A stretch of 64,000 nt of DNA from positions 1,550,001 to 1,614,000 of the forward strand of contig NZ_CP019402.1 in the NCBI RefSeq assembly GCF_002024505.1, read 5' to 3'. The notes under the pieces are model-generated. The model saw only the letters and a list, made by a program, of their open reading frames with translations. It was not told the DNA's origin and did no database searches. The position numbers and the translations under genes were made by a program. Origin of the DNA: Plantibacter flavus. GTDB lineage: Bacteria; Actinomycetota; Actinomycetes; Actinomycetales; Microbacteriaceae. Positions 50,874-59,548 of the stretch are shown here, in pieces; within the stretch, counting starts at the first letter, position 1; every line of letters starts with the position of its first letter.

Positions 50874-52535
50874 ATGACCGACACCGCAGACGGACAGCAG
50901 CCCGCCGAACACCCCCAGTCCACCCCGAACGGTGAGACCGCGCCGCAGTCCGCACCCGCTGAGCAGGCGGGCGGCACCGTGCCTCCCGCGGGCGAGGCAC
51001 GGCCGTCGACCTCAGGAGCGTACTTCCCGCCCCCGACCGCGATGCCACCGGTCGCACCGCCCGCCGGTCAGCCGACGCAGCCGCCGTACGGCGCGGCCCA
51101 GCAGGGCTCGCCGTACCAGCAGGCGCCGCAGCACCCGTCCGCAGCCTTCTCCCGTCAGCAGCAGCCGAACCCGTACGCCGCGTACCAGCAGCCCACCGGT
51201 CAGCAGCCCACGGCACAGCCGCAGCCTGGTCAGCAGCACGGTCCCTACGGTGCGTCCCCGTACGCCCAGCAGCCGACCGGGCAGCACCCCGGTGTCCCGA
51301 CGCCTCCGGCAGCGCGCACGAAGAAGACCAACCGCCCGCTGGCGGGCATGGTCGCGATGCTCGCCGTCGGCGCCCTCATCGGAGGAGCGTCCGGCGCCGG
51401 GGCGACGCTCTGGGTCACGAACGCGACGAAGTCGAGTGTCTCGAGCAACGAGGCGGGCTCGAAGGCGTTCACCATCAACGACGACGCCGACGTCAGCCTG
51501 ACCACGGCCATCGCCGCGACGGCCGGACCGAGCGTCGTGACCCTCTCGGTCCAGGGCGGGCAGAGCGCCGGGACCGGCTCGGGGATCATCCTCAGCAAGG
51601 ACGGTTACGTCCTGACGAACACGCACGTGGTCACCCTGGACGGCCAGGTCGCCGACCCGACCATCCGGGTCACCGATGCGAACGGCAAGCTGTACAACGC
51701 CAAGATCGTCGGCACGGACCCGATCTACGACCTGGCGGTCATCAAGCTCGAGGACGCCTCGGGTCTCAGCCCGATGGAGTTCGCGAACTCCGACAAGCTC
51801 AACGTCGGCGAGACGGCCGTCGCGATCGGTGCGCCGCTCGGACTGGCGGGAACCGTCACCGACGGCATCGTCAGCGCCCTCAACCGGAGCATCACCGTCG
51901 CCTCCTCTGCCGTTCCGGACTCCGGATCGAGCGACGACGGCGGGTCCGGCGACTCGAACGGCGACAACCAGAGCCCCTGGAACTTCGACGTGCCGGGGCA
52001 GACCACCCCGACCGCGCCGACCTCCTCGATCTCCATCGCGGTCATCCAGACCGACGCGGCGATCAACCCCGGCAACTCGGGTGGCGCGCTCGTCGACGGC
52101 ACCGGCAAGCTCATCGGGGTCAACGTCGCGATCGCGAGCGCCGGAAGCACCGACTCGTCGTCGCAGAGCGGCAGCATCGGTGTCGGCTTCGCCATCCCGG
52201 CGAACATCGCCAAGCGCGTCTCGGACGAGATCATCAAGACGGGCAAGGCGACCCACGGCCTGCTCGGTGCGACCGTGAAGGACGCCTCGAGCGACGCCAA
52301 GAGCACGGTCGCCGGCGCGCTCATCGACAAGGTCACCGACAACGGCGCCGCGCAGGCCGCGGGTCTGAAGTCCGGGGACATCGTCACCGAGTTCAACGGC
52401 GTCCCGGTCACCGGTGCGAACGACCTGACCGCTCAGGTGCGGGCGCTCGCGGCGGGGGCGACGGCGAAGCTCACCTTCACCCGCGGCAACGACTCGCAGA
52501 CCGCCGAGGTCACGCTCGGCGAGCTCGCGCTCTGA
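50874..52535 (+). CDS. htrA: HtrA/DegP-like S1C serine protease with PDZ domain
   Basis: This membrane-anchored protease handles misfolded envelope proteins. The 553-residue protein has a cytosolic Pro/Gln-rich N-terminus of about 155 residues with repeated QQPT/PYAQQ units, one membrane helix (LAGMVAMLAVGALIGGASGAG), and an extracytoplasmic trypsin-like domain. The triad is His in VLTNTHVV, Asp in DPIYDLAVIKL and Ser in NPGNSGGALVD. A PDZ domain (about 455-545, AAGLKSGDIVTEFNGVPVTG) ends the protein. A Ser/Asp-rich loop (SSDDGGSGDSNGD) interrupts the protease domain. ATG 50874 has GGAAGGAG 11-18 nt upstream. Confidence 0.93.
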   Translation: MTDTADGQQPAEHPQSTPNGETAPQSAPAEQAGGTVPPAGEARPSTSGAYFPPPTAMPPVAPPAGQPTQPPYGAAQQGSPYQQAPQHPSAAFSRQQQPNPYAAYQQPTGQQPTAQPQPGQQHGPYGASPYAQQPTGQHPGVPTPPAARTKKTNRPLAGMVAMLAVGALIGGASGAGATLWVTNATKSSVSSNEAGSKAFTINDDADVSLTTAIAATAGPSVVTLSVQGGQSAGTGSGIILSKDGYVLTNTHVVTLDGQVADPTIRVTDANGKLYNAKIVGTDPIYDLAVIKLEDASGLSPMEFANSDKLNVGETAVAIGAPLGLAGTVTDGIVSALNRSITVASSAVPDSGSSDDGGSGDSNGDNQSPWNFDVPGQTTPTAPTSSISIAVIQTDAAINPGNSGGALVDGTGKLIGVNVAIASAGSTDSSSQSGSIGVGFAIPANIAKRVSDEIIKTGKATHGLLGATVKDASSDAKSTVAGALIDKVTDNGAAQAAGLKSGDIVTEFNGVPVTGANDLTAQVRALAAGATAKLTFTRGNDSQTAEVTLGELAL

Positions 52536-52538
52536 CAC

Positions 52539-52592
52539 CCGGGGCGTCACGCCCCGGAGGACGCCCGCACGGCCTCCGTGCGGGCGTCCTCC
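52539..52592 (+). terminator. Tandem terminator hairpins after htrA
   Basis: CCGGGGCG-TCA-CGCCCCGG (52539-52557) is followed by a perfect 17-bp stem with a 3-nt loop (52556-52592, arms GGAGGACGCCCGCACGG and its complement). They share two bases. Confidence 0.85.
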
Positions 52593-52620
52593 GCGTCCGG
52601 GCCACCCCGACGACCGGCTG

Positions 52621-52626
52621 CTAGGC
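52621..52626 (+). promoter_or_regulatory. Probable -10 box for the surface-polymer operon
   Basis: TAGGCT lies 30 nt before ATG 52657; transcription would start near 52633, giving a short leader with CGGAG. Confidence 0.5.
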
Positions 52627-52656
52627 TCGATCGAACGAAACACGGAGTGAACCCCC

Positions 52657-53724
52657 ATGTCGAACGACACAGGCCAGGCCGACGCACCGTCGTCGCCCGG
52701 AGTCTCCTACGTGATGCCGGTGTTGAACGACGTCCGACACGTCAGAGCAGCTGTCGACAGCCTCCTGGCGCAGGACTACGCCGGCGACGTGGAGATCACG
52801 ATCGCCGTCGGGCCGAGCATCGACGGCACGACCGAGCTCGTCCGAGAGCTCCAGGCGGCCGACCCCCGCATCCACGTGCTGGAGAACCGCGTCGGGTCGA
52901 CCCCGGCCGGGCTCAACCTGGCGATCGCCGCGTCGACGCATCCGATCGTCATCCGGGTCGACGCCCACTCGGAGCTGCCCGACGACTACGCGCGTCTCGC
53001 GGTCGAGACCATGCTCCGCACGGGGGCGCAGAACGTGGGCGGCATCATGGACGCCCAGGGACGCACGAGCTTCGAGACGGCGGTGGCGCGGGCGTACGGC
53101 TCGCGTGTCGGACTCGGTGGCACACCCCACCACGTCGGCGGTCGAGAGGGGCCCGCCGACACGGTCTACCTCGGCGTCTTCGACCGCGAGATGCTCATGC
53201 GGGTGGGCATGTTCGACGAGCGCATCAAACGCGGACAGGACTGGGAGCTCAACCGCCGGATCAAGCAGGCCGGCGGCCTCGTCTGGTTCACGCCCGCGTT
53301 GCGCGTCGTCTACCGCCCGCGTGCGAGCATGCGCGCCCTGGCGCGACAGTTCTTCTCCACCGGACTCTGGCGCGGCGAACTCAGCCGGAGTTTCCCCACC
53401 CGCGGCACGCTCCGCTACTTCGCGCCACCGGTCCTGGTGCTCGGCATCGTGCTCGGCACGCTGCTCGGGCTCGGAGGCCTGGTCCAGCTGGGGGCGGGTG
53501 CGACACCGTGGCTGCTCCTCGGGTTCGCGGCCCCCATCGCCTATGCGGCCATCGTGCTGCTCGCGAGCATCGTCGTCACCGGGCGGGACGGGATACGCAC
53601 GAGCCTCTGGATGCTCGCCGTCCTGCCGTGCATCCACTTCTGCTGGGGCACCGGGTTCGTGCTCGGCTACGGCTCGCTCGCGAAGGGCATCTCCGCGCTG
53701 CGCAATCCACCGAAGGCGGTCTAG
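52657..53724 (+). CDS. Family 2 glycosyltransferase (ExoA-like), membrane-attached
   Basis: The 355-residue protein has an N-terminal GT-A domain: YVMPVLNDVRHVRAAVDSLL, a DxD-equivalent VIRVDAHSEL (about 108), VGLGGTPHHVGGREGPADTV, the acceptor motif KRGQDWELNRRIKQAGG (ED/QDWE-like). Two to three C-terminal transmembrane helices follow (about 250-340). ExoA-type enzymes add sugars to polyprenyl-linked oligosaccharides at the inner face of the membrane. It is the first gene of a tightly packed set; the next gene starts immediately after its stop codon. Confidence 0.9.
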   Translation: MSNDTGQADAPSSPGVSYVMPVLNDVRHVRAAVDSLLAQDYAGDVEITIAVGPSIDGTTELVRELQAADPRIHVLENRVGSTPAGLNLAIAASTHPIVIRVDAHSELPDDYARLAVETMLRTGAQNVGGIMDAQGRTSFETAVARAYGSRVGLGGTPHHVGGREGPADTVYLGVFDREMLMRVGMFDERIKRGQDWELNRRIKQAGGLVWFTPALRVVYRPRASMRALARQFFSTGLWRGELSRSFPTRGTLRYFAPPVLVLGIVLGTLLGLGGLVQLGAGATPWLLLGFAAPIAYAAIVLLASIVVTGRDGIRTSLWMLAVLPCIHFCWGTGFVLGYGSLAKGISALRNPPKAV

Positions 53725-54552
53725 ATGTCGGATCCCAGCACGGCCGGAACCGGGCCGAGGCTCACGCCCCCGCGGACGATCGCCGAACTCCGTGCCGTGG
53801 CGCAACCGCCGGAGGTCCGTGCGCGGAAGAACGCCGAGCACTGGACCGCCGACCTCTATCTGCGAGACCTGTCGCCGTACGTCACCTGGTTGCTGCTGCG
53901 CACGAGCATCAGCGCGAACGGCGTGACGGGTCTGATGATCCTGACCGGCTGGGCCACGGCCGCCGCGCTGCTCATCCCCGGATTCGGCGGTGCGGCCCTC
54001 GCACTCGTGCTCGGGCAGACCCAGATGCTCGTCGACTGCTGCGACGGCGAGGTCGCGCGCTGGCGGCGGACGTCGAGTCCGGCAGGTGCGTTCCTGGACT
54101 CCGTCGGCCACTACTCCACCGAGTCGCTCATCGCGATCGCGCTCGGTGTCCGTGCCGCCGCGTGGCCGGTTGATGCGCCAGCGGACCTGGTCTGGATCAC
54201 CCTCGGATTCGCGCTCGCGCTGTTCGTCGTGCTCAACAAGGCGCTGAACGACATGGTGCGGGTCGCCCGCGCCGGCTTCGGGGCGCCGAAGCTCACCTAC
54301 TCGACGGAGGAGTCGGCACCTCGTGGGGGAGCGCTTGCGACGGCGCGGACGGTGGCGCGGTTCCTGCCGTTCCACCGCCTGTTCCACTCGGTCGAACTCA
54401 CGATGGTGATCTTCGCCGCTTCCGTGGTCGGTCTGTTCGTCGGCGACGTCGAGGCGATGCGCTGGGTACTCGCGATCCTCGTACCGCTCGCGCTCCTGAC
54501 GCTCGTCGGGCATTTCGTCGCGATCGTCTCGTCGAAGCGGCTCCACGCGTGA
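53725..54552 (+). CDS. CDP-alcohol phosphatidyltransferase family protein with altered motif
   Basis: This integral membrane enzyme transfers a phosphoalcohol from a CDP-alcohol. The 275-residue protein has about six hydrophobic segments and the CDP-OH-P signature DCCDGEVARWRR (about 108-119) followed by GAFLDSVGH. In the canonical motif D-x2-DG-x2-AR-x8-G-x3-D-x3-D the last residue is the catalytic Asp; here it is His. The position between two glycosyltransferases and next to a TagF-like gene suggests a non-lipid or polymer-linked acceptor rather than ordinary phospholipid synthesis. It starts directly after the previous stop and ends in a TGATG overlap with the next gene. Confidence 0.85.
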   Translation: MSDPSTAGTGPRLTPPRTIAELRAVAQPPEVRARKNAEHWTADLYLRDLSPYVTWLLLRTSISANGVTGLMILTGWATAAALLIPGFGGAALALVLGQTQMLVDCCDGEVARWRRTSSPAGAFLDSVGHYSTESLIAIALGVRAAAWPVDAPADLVWITLGFALALFVVLNKALNDMVRVARAGFGAPKLTYSTEESAPRGGALATARTVARFLPFHRLFHSVELTMVIFAASVVGLFVGDVEAMRWVLAILVPLALLTLVGHFVAIVSSKRLHA

Positions 54553-55436
54553 TGTCCGGCCCGATCCCGGTCACGCGCTCCGTCGGTGTCGTGGTCCTGA
54601 CGCAGGGGACCCGCCCGGTCGAGCTCACTGCAGCAGTGGAGAGCGTGCTCGCCCAGCAAGCGGTGGAGCTCGACGTGGTCGTGGTCGGTAACGGCTGGCA
54701 GCCGACCGGGCTTCCGGACGGCGCCCGAGGCCTGGCCCTGTCCGAGAACCTCGGGATCCCCGCCGGACGCAACCGTGGTGTCGAGGCGGTGCAGGGGGAG
54801 TTCGTCTTCTTCCTCGACGACGACGCGACCATCCCGTCCACCACGTTCCTCCGCGACGCCATCGCGATGCTCGACGCGGACCGGTCCATCGGCCTCATCC
54901 AGCCCCGGCTCGCCGACGCGGACGGTGCAGCGACGCCGTCCCGCTGGGTGCCGCGAACCCGCGACAAGGACCCCGGGCATTCGAGCGCCGTGTTCTCCTG
55001 CCTCGAAGCGGCCGTCCTGCTGCCGCGGTCGGTGTTCGACGCCGTCGGTGGGTGGGCCGACCCGTTCTTCTACGCGCATGAGGGCATCGAGCTCGCCTGG
55101 CGGGTCTGGGACCAGGGGAGGCGAGCCTGGTACGAGGCCTCCCTCGAAGCGAACCACCCGGTGACCGAACCGACGAGGCATACCGCCTACTACCGGCTCA
55201 ACGCGCGGAACCGGGTCTGGCTCGCACGGCGGAACCTCCCCGTACCGCTCATTCCGCTGTATGTGGGCTCCTGGACCGCGATCCAGGTGATCCGGTGGTG
55301 GCGGAAGCCGGAGGCCCTCCGCCCCTGGTTCGGCGGCTGGCGTGAGGGCTGGCGGACGGACCCCGGCGAACGTCGCCCACTGCGCTGGCGGACGGTCTGG
55401 CGGATGACGCGCGCAGGGCGACCTCCGGTCATCTGA
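54552..55436 (+). CDS. Family 2 glycosyltransferase
   Basis: The 294-residue GT-A protein shows VGVVVLTQGTRPVELTAAVE, SENLGIPAGRNRGVE, the DxD-type motif FFLDDDATIPS (about 92) and FYAHEGIELAWRVWDQGRRA (ED-like acceptor motif). It resembles rhamnosyl- or galactosyl-transferases of the GT2 group. It probably extends the sugar part of the surface polymer. ATG 54552 overlaps the upstream stop (TGATG); GTG 54549 is an alternative. It has no transmembrane helix except a weak C-terminal hydrophobic patch (LIPLYVGSWTAIQVI). Confidence 0.9.
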   Translation: MSGPIPVTRSVGVVVLTQGTRPVELTAAVESVLAQQAVELDVVVVGNGWQPTGLPDGARGLALSENLGIPAGRNRGVEAVQGEFVFFLDDDATIPSTTFLRDAIAMLDADRSIGLIQPRLADADGAATPSRWVPRTRDKDPGHSSAVFSCLEAAVLLPRSVFDAVGGWADPFFYAHEGIELAWRVWDQGRRAWYEASLEANHPVTEPTRHTAYYRLNARNRVWLARRNLPVPLIPLYVGSWTAIQVIRWWRKPEALRPWFGGWREGWRTDPGERRPLRWRTVWRMTRAGRPPVI

Positions 55437-55504
55437 GGGGCGGGTGCCCGTCGTGATCCCACCGTGACCTGGCGTCGTTACGCTTGACGGATGCTGGAGC
55501 TGAC

Positions 55505-56806
55505 ATGGGCCTGATCAGAGACGGTCGTCGTGCCATCACGCTCGCCAAGGACTTGCTCGCCAACCGCCGGGCCAGAGCCGTCCTCGCGGCGCAGATGCAG
55601 GCGGCTCCCGTGATCGAGCCGGGGCGCTACAAGGTGGCCGTGTACTTCGCGGACGGCGCCGTCAACATGTACCAGATCCGCCAGTGGTACCGGCCGCTCG
55701 CCGAACTGTCGAAGCAGTGGCCCGTCCTCATCCTCAGCCGCGGTGCGACGGCGGCGGCGAAGCTGTTCGAGGAGTCGCCGATCCCGACGGCCTACGTCCG
55801 GACGGTCGTCGCCCTCGAGCGCACGCTTGCCGAACAGGACATCCGCGTCGTGCTGTACGTCAACCAGAACGCCAAGAACTTCCAGATGTTCCGCTACGGC
55901 TCCCGCTGGCACGTCTTCGTCAACCACGGCGAGAGCGACAAGATGTACATGACGACGAACCAGTTCAAGGCCTACGACTACAGCCTCATCGCCGGCCAAG
56001 CGGCGAGGAACCGGCTGGAGCGGGTGCTCTGGGACTACGACTTCGACAAGCGCGCGATCATGATCGGCCGCCCCCAGGCCGACCACTATTCGGGCGAACT
56101 GCCTTACACGCCCGATGAGCGGACCGTCGTCCTGTACGCGCCCACTTGGGAGGGCGACCGCGCGGCCGCGGCGTACGGCTCGATCGCGAGCCACGGCGTT
56201 GCCCTCGTCCGAGCACTCATCGCGACCGGGCAGCACCGCGTCGTGTACCGTCCGCACCCGAGGAGCGGTGTCGTCGATCCGGCCTACGCGAGCGCGAACC
56301 GCGAGATCATGGCCGCGCTCCAGGAGGCGAACCGTGCGGACGCCTCGGCCCAGCACGTCGTCGACACGGGTGCCGACCTCGGTTGGCAGCTGGCGGCGGC
56401 GGACGCGGCCATCGTCGACATCTCCGCGATGGTCTACGACCGCCTCGCGAGCGGGAAGCCGCTCATGATCACCCGTCCCGTGAATCCGGAGGCGGAGATC
56501 GACACCGGAGGGTACCTCTCGGCGTGCGAGTGGCTCGATGCGTCGGCCGCCGCGGACATCGTCGACGGCGTCGACCGACTCCTCGGTGATCCAGAGACGG
56601 TCGCTCGACTGCAGCACTGGGTCGAGTACTACTTCGGCGACACGACGCCGGGAGTGACGACGGCGAGGTTCCACAGCGCCATCGAGCATCTGATGTCGGA
56701 ATGGGAACGGTTCGCCCTCGCGCACGCCGATGGCCGGCCGAAGCTCGACGAGCATGAGGACGATGAGGACGAAGACGAGGATGACGACGAGAGAGGACGC
56801 GCCTGA
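55505..56806 (+). CDS. CDP-glycerol glycerophosphotransferase family protein (TagB/TagF-like)
   Basis: TagB/TagF enzymes transfer glycerol-phosphate from CDP-glycerol to a teichoic-acid primer or chain. The 433-residue protein shows the family motifs VNHGESDKMYMTTNQFKAYD (about 140), VVLYAPTWEGDR (about 210), YRPHPRSGVVD (about 245) and a late DISAMVYDRLASGKPLMITR (about 310; SSVxxDxxx-like). The last 20 residues are almost all Asp/Glu, an unusual acidic tail. ATG 55505 is preferred with GGAG 7 nt upstream; a TTG at 55484 is possible. It is the strongest evidence that this locus makes a polyol-phosphate polymer. Confidence 0.9.
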   Translation: MGLIRDGRRAITLAKDLLANRRARAVLAAQMQAAPVIEPGRYKVAVYFADGAVNMYQIRQWYRPLAELSKQWPVLILSRGATAAAKLFEESPIPTAYVRTVVALERTLAEQDIRVVLYVNQNAKNFQMFRYGSRWHVFVNHGESDKMYMTTNQFKAYDYSLIAGQAARNRLERVLWDYDFDKRAIMIGRPQADHYSGELPYTPDERTVVLYAPTWEGDRAAAAYGSIASHGVALVRALIATGQHRVVYRPHPRSGVVDPAYASANREIMAALQEANRADASAQHVVDTGADLGWQLAAADAAIVDISAMVYDRLASGKPLMITRPVNPEAEIDTGGYLSACEWLDASAAADIVDGVDRLLGDPETVARLQHWVEYYFGDTTPGVTTARFHSAIEHLMSEWERFALAHADGRPKLDEHEDDEDEDEDDDERGRA

Positions 56807-56859
56807 GGCGCCCTGAGCCGTTGAGTCCGCGCCCAGGAGAACCGCGTAGGGTCGGGCAG

Positions 56860-58068
56860 GTGAATCCGTCCTCCGGGCGACTGGCCTCCCTCGACGGAGT
56901 CCGTGGTGTCGCCAGCGTCGTCGTGGTGCTCTACCACGTGTCGTTGCTCGCACGACCTTTCGCGACCGGCCGGATCTCGGAGCCCGCCTGGGACATCGCG
57001 ACCGAGACACCATTGAAGCTGCTCTTCGCCGGTACCGAGGCCGTGCAGGTGTTCTTCGTCCTGAGCGGTCTCGTCGTCGCACTCCCGCTGTTGCGAGGCG
57101 GCGCGAGCTGGCCGGGGTTCTTCGCCGCCCGATTCGTGCGGCTCTACCTCCCCGTGTGGGGATCGCTGCTGTTCGCCGCCGCCCTCATCCTCCTCATCCC
57201 GAGGGACCCGGCGTCGGTGACCACCGGTGAGTGGATCGCGAACGCGAACGCGACGAGCGTCGACCCGCTGCACCTCCTGAGGGAGGCCACCCTGACGCCG
57301 GCGAGCTACACCCTGGTGAACACCCTGTGGTCGCTGCGCTGGGAGCTGATCTTCACGCTCCTCCTCCCGATCGCCGTCCTGCTCGCTCGATTGCTGCGCC
57401 GCTGGGCGTGGCCGGTCGCCGCACTGATGTCCGTGATCATGGTGCTCGGACGGGTCGCGGGACTGGACGCCGCCGTGTACCTGCCGGCGTTCTTCATCGG
57501 TACGCTGATCGCCGTCCGGCTCGACGACCTCCGAGCCTGGGCTGCGGATCGGTCCCGCCCGCTGCAATGGGCGTTGCTCACGGGCGGGTCCGCGCTCCTG
57601 CTCGTCGCGAGCTGGCTCTCGCGACCGTTCGTCGAATCCTCATCGACGCTCGGTCAGGCGCTCTGGGGCCTGTCGGGTGTGGGCGCGGCCGGCCTCATCG
57701 TCGTCGCCATCGGAAGCCCGTTCGCCCGGCGGCTCCTCGAGGCGCCGCCGGTCCTCTGGCTCGGGAAGGTGTCCTTCAGCCTGTACCTCGTGCACGCCCC
57801 GATCCTGGCCACACTCGCCTTCTCGTTCGGAGATGAGCGTTGGTGGCTGGTCGGGATCGTCGGTGTCCCACTGAGCCTGCTGGTCGCCGCCGGGTTCTTC
57901 CAGCTCGTCGAGCGTCCGTCCCACGGCCTGGCGCGCAGCGTCGGTCGGGGGGTACAGGCGGGGGTCGCTGCGGTGCGTTCCCGGATGCTCAGCCGACGCG
58001 AGGAACGAGCGCGTTCCGCTTCTTCCGGCGAGCGGCCGCGTGCAACTCCTGAGCCCACCGACGGGTGA
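56860..58068 (+). CDS. Membrane acyltransferase, family 3 (OafA/YrhL type)
   Basis: The 402-residue protein has about ten transmembrane helices. The conserved N-terminal motif LASLDGVRGVASVVVVLYHV contains the catalytic His; VQVFFVLSGLVVALPLLRG and FFAARFVRLYLPVWG follow. There is no C-terminal SGNH domain, so this is the short form that transfers acyl groups across the membrane to sugars or polyols. It may O-acylate the polymer made by this cluster. GTG 56860 gives a standard start; TTG 56821 is an alternative. Its 3' end overlaps the convergent gene by 80 nt. Confidence 0.88.
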   Translation: MNPSSGRLASLDGVRGVASVVVVLYHVSLLARPFATGRISEPAWDIATETPLKLLFAGTEAVQVFFVLSGLVVALPLLRGGASWPGFFAARFVRLYLPVWGSLLFAAALILLIPRDPASVTTGEWIANANATSVDPLHLLREATLTPASYTLVNTLWSLRWELIFTLLLPIAVLLARLLRRWAWPVAALMSVIMVLGRVAGLDAAVYLPAFFIGTLIAVRLDDLRAWAADRSRPLQWALLTGGSALLLVASWLSRPFVESSSTLGQALWGLSGVGAAGLIVVAIGSPFARRLLEAPPVLWLGKVSFSLYLVHAPILATLAFSFGDERWWLVGIVGVPLSLLVAAGFFQLVERPSHGLARSVGRGVQAGVAAVRSRMLSRREERARSASSGERPRATPEPTDG

Positions 58069-59503
58069 CGGCCTCGTCGTCGTACTGCTCCGCGGTCGCC
58101 CTGGCGTGCTGACGCATCGCATCCACCTCGCCCTCGGGGAGCGACAGGAGGCGTTCGATGGCGGCTGACACGACGGCCGGTTCCGCGGACGGCACGAGGA
58201 ACCCGTTCCAACCGTCACGGACGATGTCGGCCGGCCCGTACGGTACGTCGACGACGATGGGGAGACACCCGGCCGCCATCGCCTCGATGAGCACGAGTGG
58301 GAAGCCCTCGGAGGTCGAGGTCATGACGAGGAACGAACCCGAGCCGAGCTGCCGCCGGGCCGAGCGGTCGTAACCGTGCAGGACGACGCGGTGGTCCGGG
58401 TCCTCGGCGGCGAGGAGCGTCTGCAACTCGTCGAGCAGTTCCCCGCCGCCGTAGACGTCGAGTGTCGGGGGAGGCCCGTCCACCGGGGTGGTGGCGAGGA
58501 CGGCGCGGATCGCGTTCGCCGGCCGTTTCCGGGCCGTGAGCGAACCGAGGAACATGCCGCGGCTGCGAGGCCGAGGTGCACGCGCGACGTCCGGTGCGAC
58601 GAGTTCGCGCGAGTTCGGGATGACCCCGAGCGAGGCGTGCTCGCCGAGCATGGTCGTCACGTCCGCGAGCTGGCGGTCGCTGAGGAGGGCGACGAGGTCG
58701 AAGTCGTCGAGCGCCTCGAACACCGCTCGCCGTGACTCCCGCAGCCGACCGTGTGGTCGTTCCGTGCCCTGGAGGTGCGAGGCGTGCACCACATGCGCGG
58801 TGACGACGTTGCGTTTCCGGTAGCTCAGGACGAACGGGGCGATGGTCTTGCTGTCGACGATCATCCAGGCCGGAGCGCCCGCGGTGAGCGCGTCGAACCA
58901 GGCGCGGTACAGGGACCAGATGCGCCCCCAGGACCGGACGGGACGGCCCTGGTCGTCGCAGAGGACCACGGACCGGCCGCCCTTGACACCCCGCTCGCGC
59001 GTGTCGCGGCGGTCGGACAGGAGCAGGGTGCCGTCGGTCCGGTAGACGTCCACCTGCAGGATCTGACCGGACTCGTCATGTCGCTCGCGGCTGAGGACCA
59101 CGTCGCCGCGGCGTCGTTCCACGCTGCCGTCCTCCAGGGGGAGCGGGGTGAACCCGTGGCGGGCCAGGTCGAGGGACCCACCCGGCAGGGGGTTGTCGCG
59201 CAGCCAGTCCCAGAGGTTGACGACCCGGAGGCCGTCGATCAGGTCTCCTCGCGTGCGCAGCCGTGCCTCCAACTCGGGGTAGTCCGCGCGGTGGTCGAAG
59301 GTGAGGACGTCGACGGGGGTGTCGGCCAATCGGATGAACGCGCGCGAGCGCTGGAGCATCGCCTCCGTCATGCCGCCGAAGTCGTCCGACAGACCCCAGG
59401 TCACCGCGAAGTGGCGGCCTTCCGGGAAGGGCTTCTGGGGACGGCGCAGGAATGGAAGTCTCACCCTCCGACGGTACGCGATGGACCTGGAGGGATGCCG
59501 CAT
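57989..59503 (-). CDS. GT4 glycosyltransferase, TarM/GtfA-like
   Basis: The 504-residue protein is a GT-B enzyme. The N-terminal donor-independent part has FAVTWGLSDDFGGMTEAMLQ, typical of TarM-like poly(polyol-phosphate) glucosyltransferases, and the C-terminal GT4 domain has MFLGSLTARKRPANAIRAVL, VVLHGYDRSA, and the nucleotide-sugar motif TSTSEGFPLVLIEAMAAGCL. It may decorate the polyol-phosphate chain with sugars. The ATG has no clear SD; GTG 59464 is an alternative start. It lies convergent to and overlapping the acyltransferase gene by 80 nt. Confidence 0.85.
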   Translation of the reverse strand: MRHPSRSIAYRRRVRLPFLRRPQKPFPEGRHFAVTWGLSDDFGGMTEAMLQRSRAFIRLADTPVDVLTFDHRADYPELEARLRTRGDLIDGLRVVNLWDWLRDNPLPGGSLDLARHGFTPLPLEDGSVERRRGDVVLSRERHDESGQILQVDVYRTDGTLLLSDRRDTRERGVKGGRSVVLCDDQGRPVRSWGRIWSLYRAWFDALTAGAPAWMIVDSKTIAPFVLSYRKRNVVTAHVVHASHLQGTERPHGRLRESRRAVFEALDDFDLVALLSDRQLADVTTMLGEHASLGVIPNSRELVAPDVARAPRPRSRGMFLGSLTARKRPANAIRAVLATTPVDGPPPTLDVYGGGELLDELQTLLAAEDPDHRVVLHGYDRSARRQLGSGSFLVMTSTSEGFPLVLIEAMAAGCLPIVVDVPYGPADIVRDGWNGFLVPSAEPAVVSAAIERLLSLPEGEVDAMRQHARATAEQYDDEAVTRRWAQELHAAARRKKRNALVPRVG

Positions 59504-59548
59504 CCGGACCGGCCCGGTCGGCGCCGAGCCCGAGCGCGCCGAGGGTGG

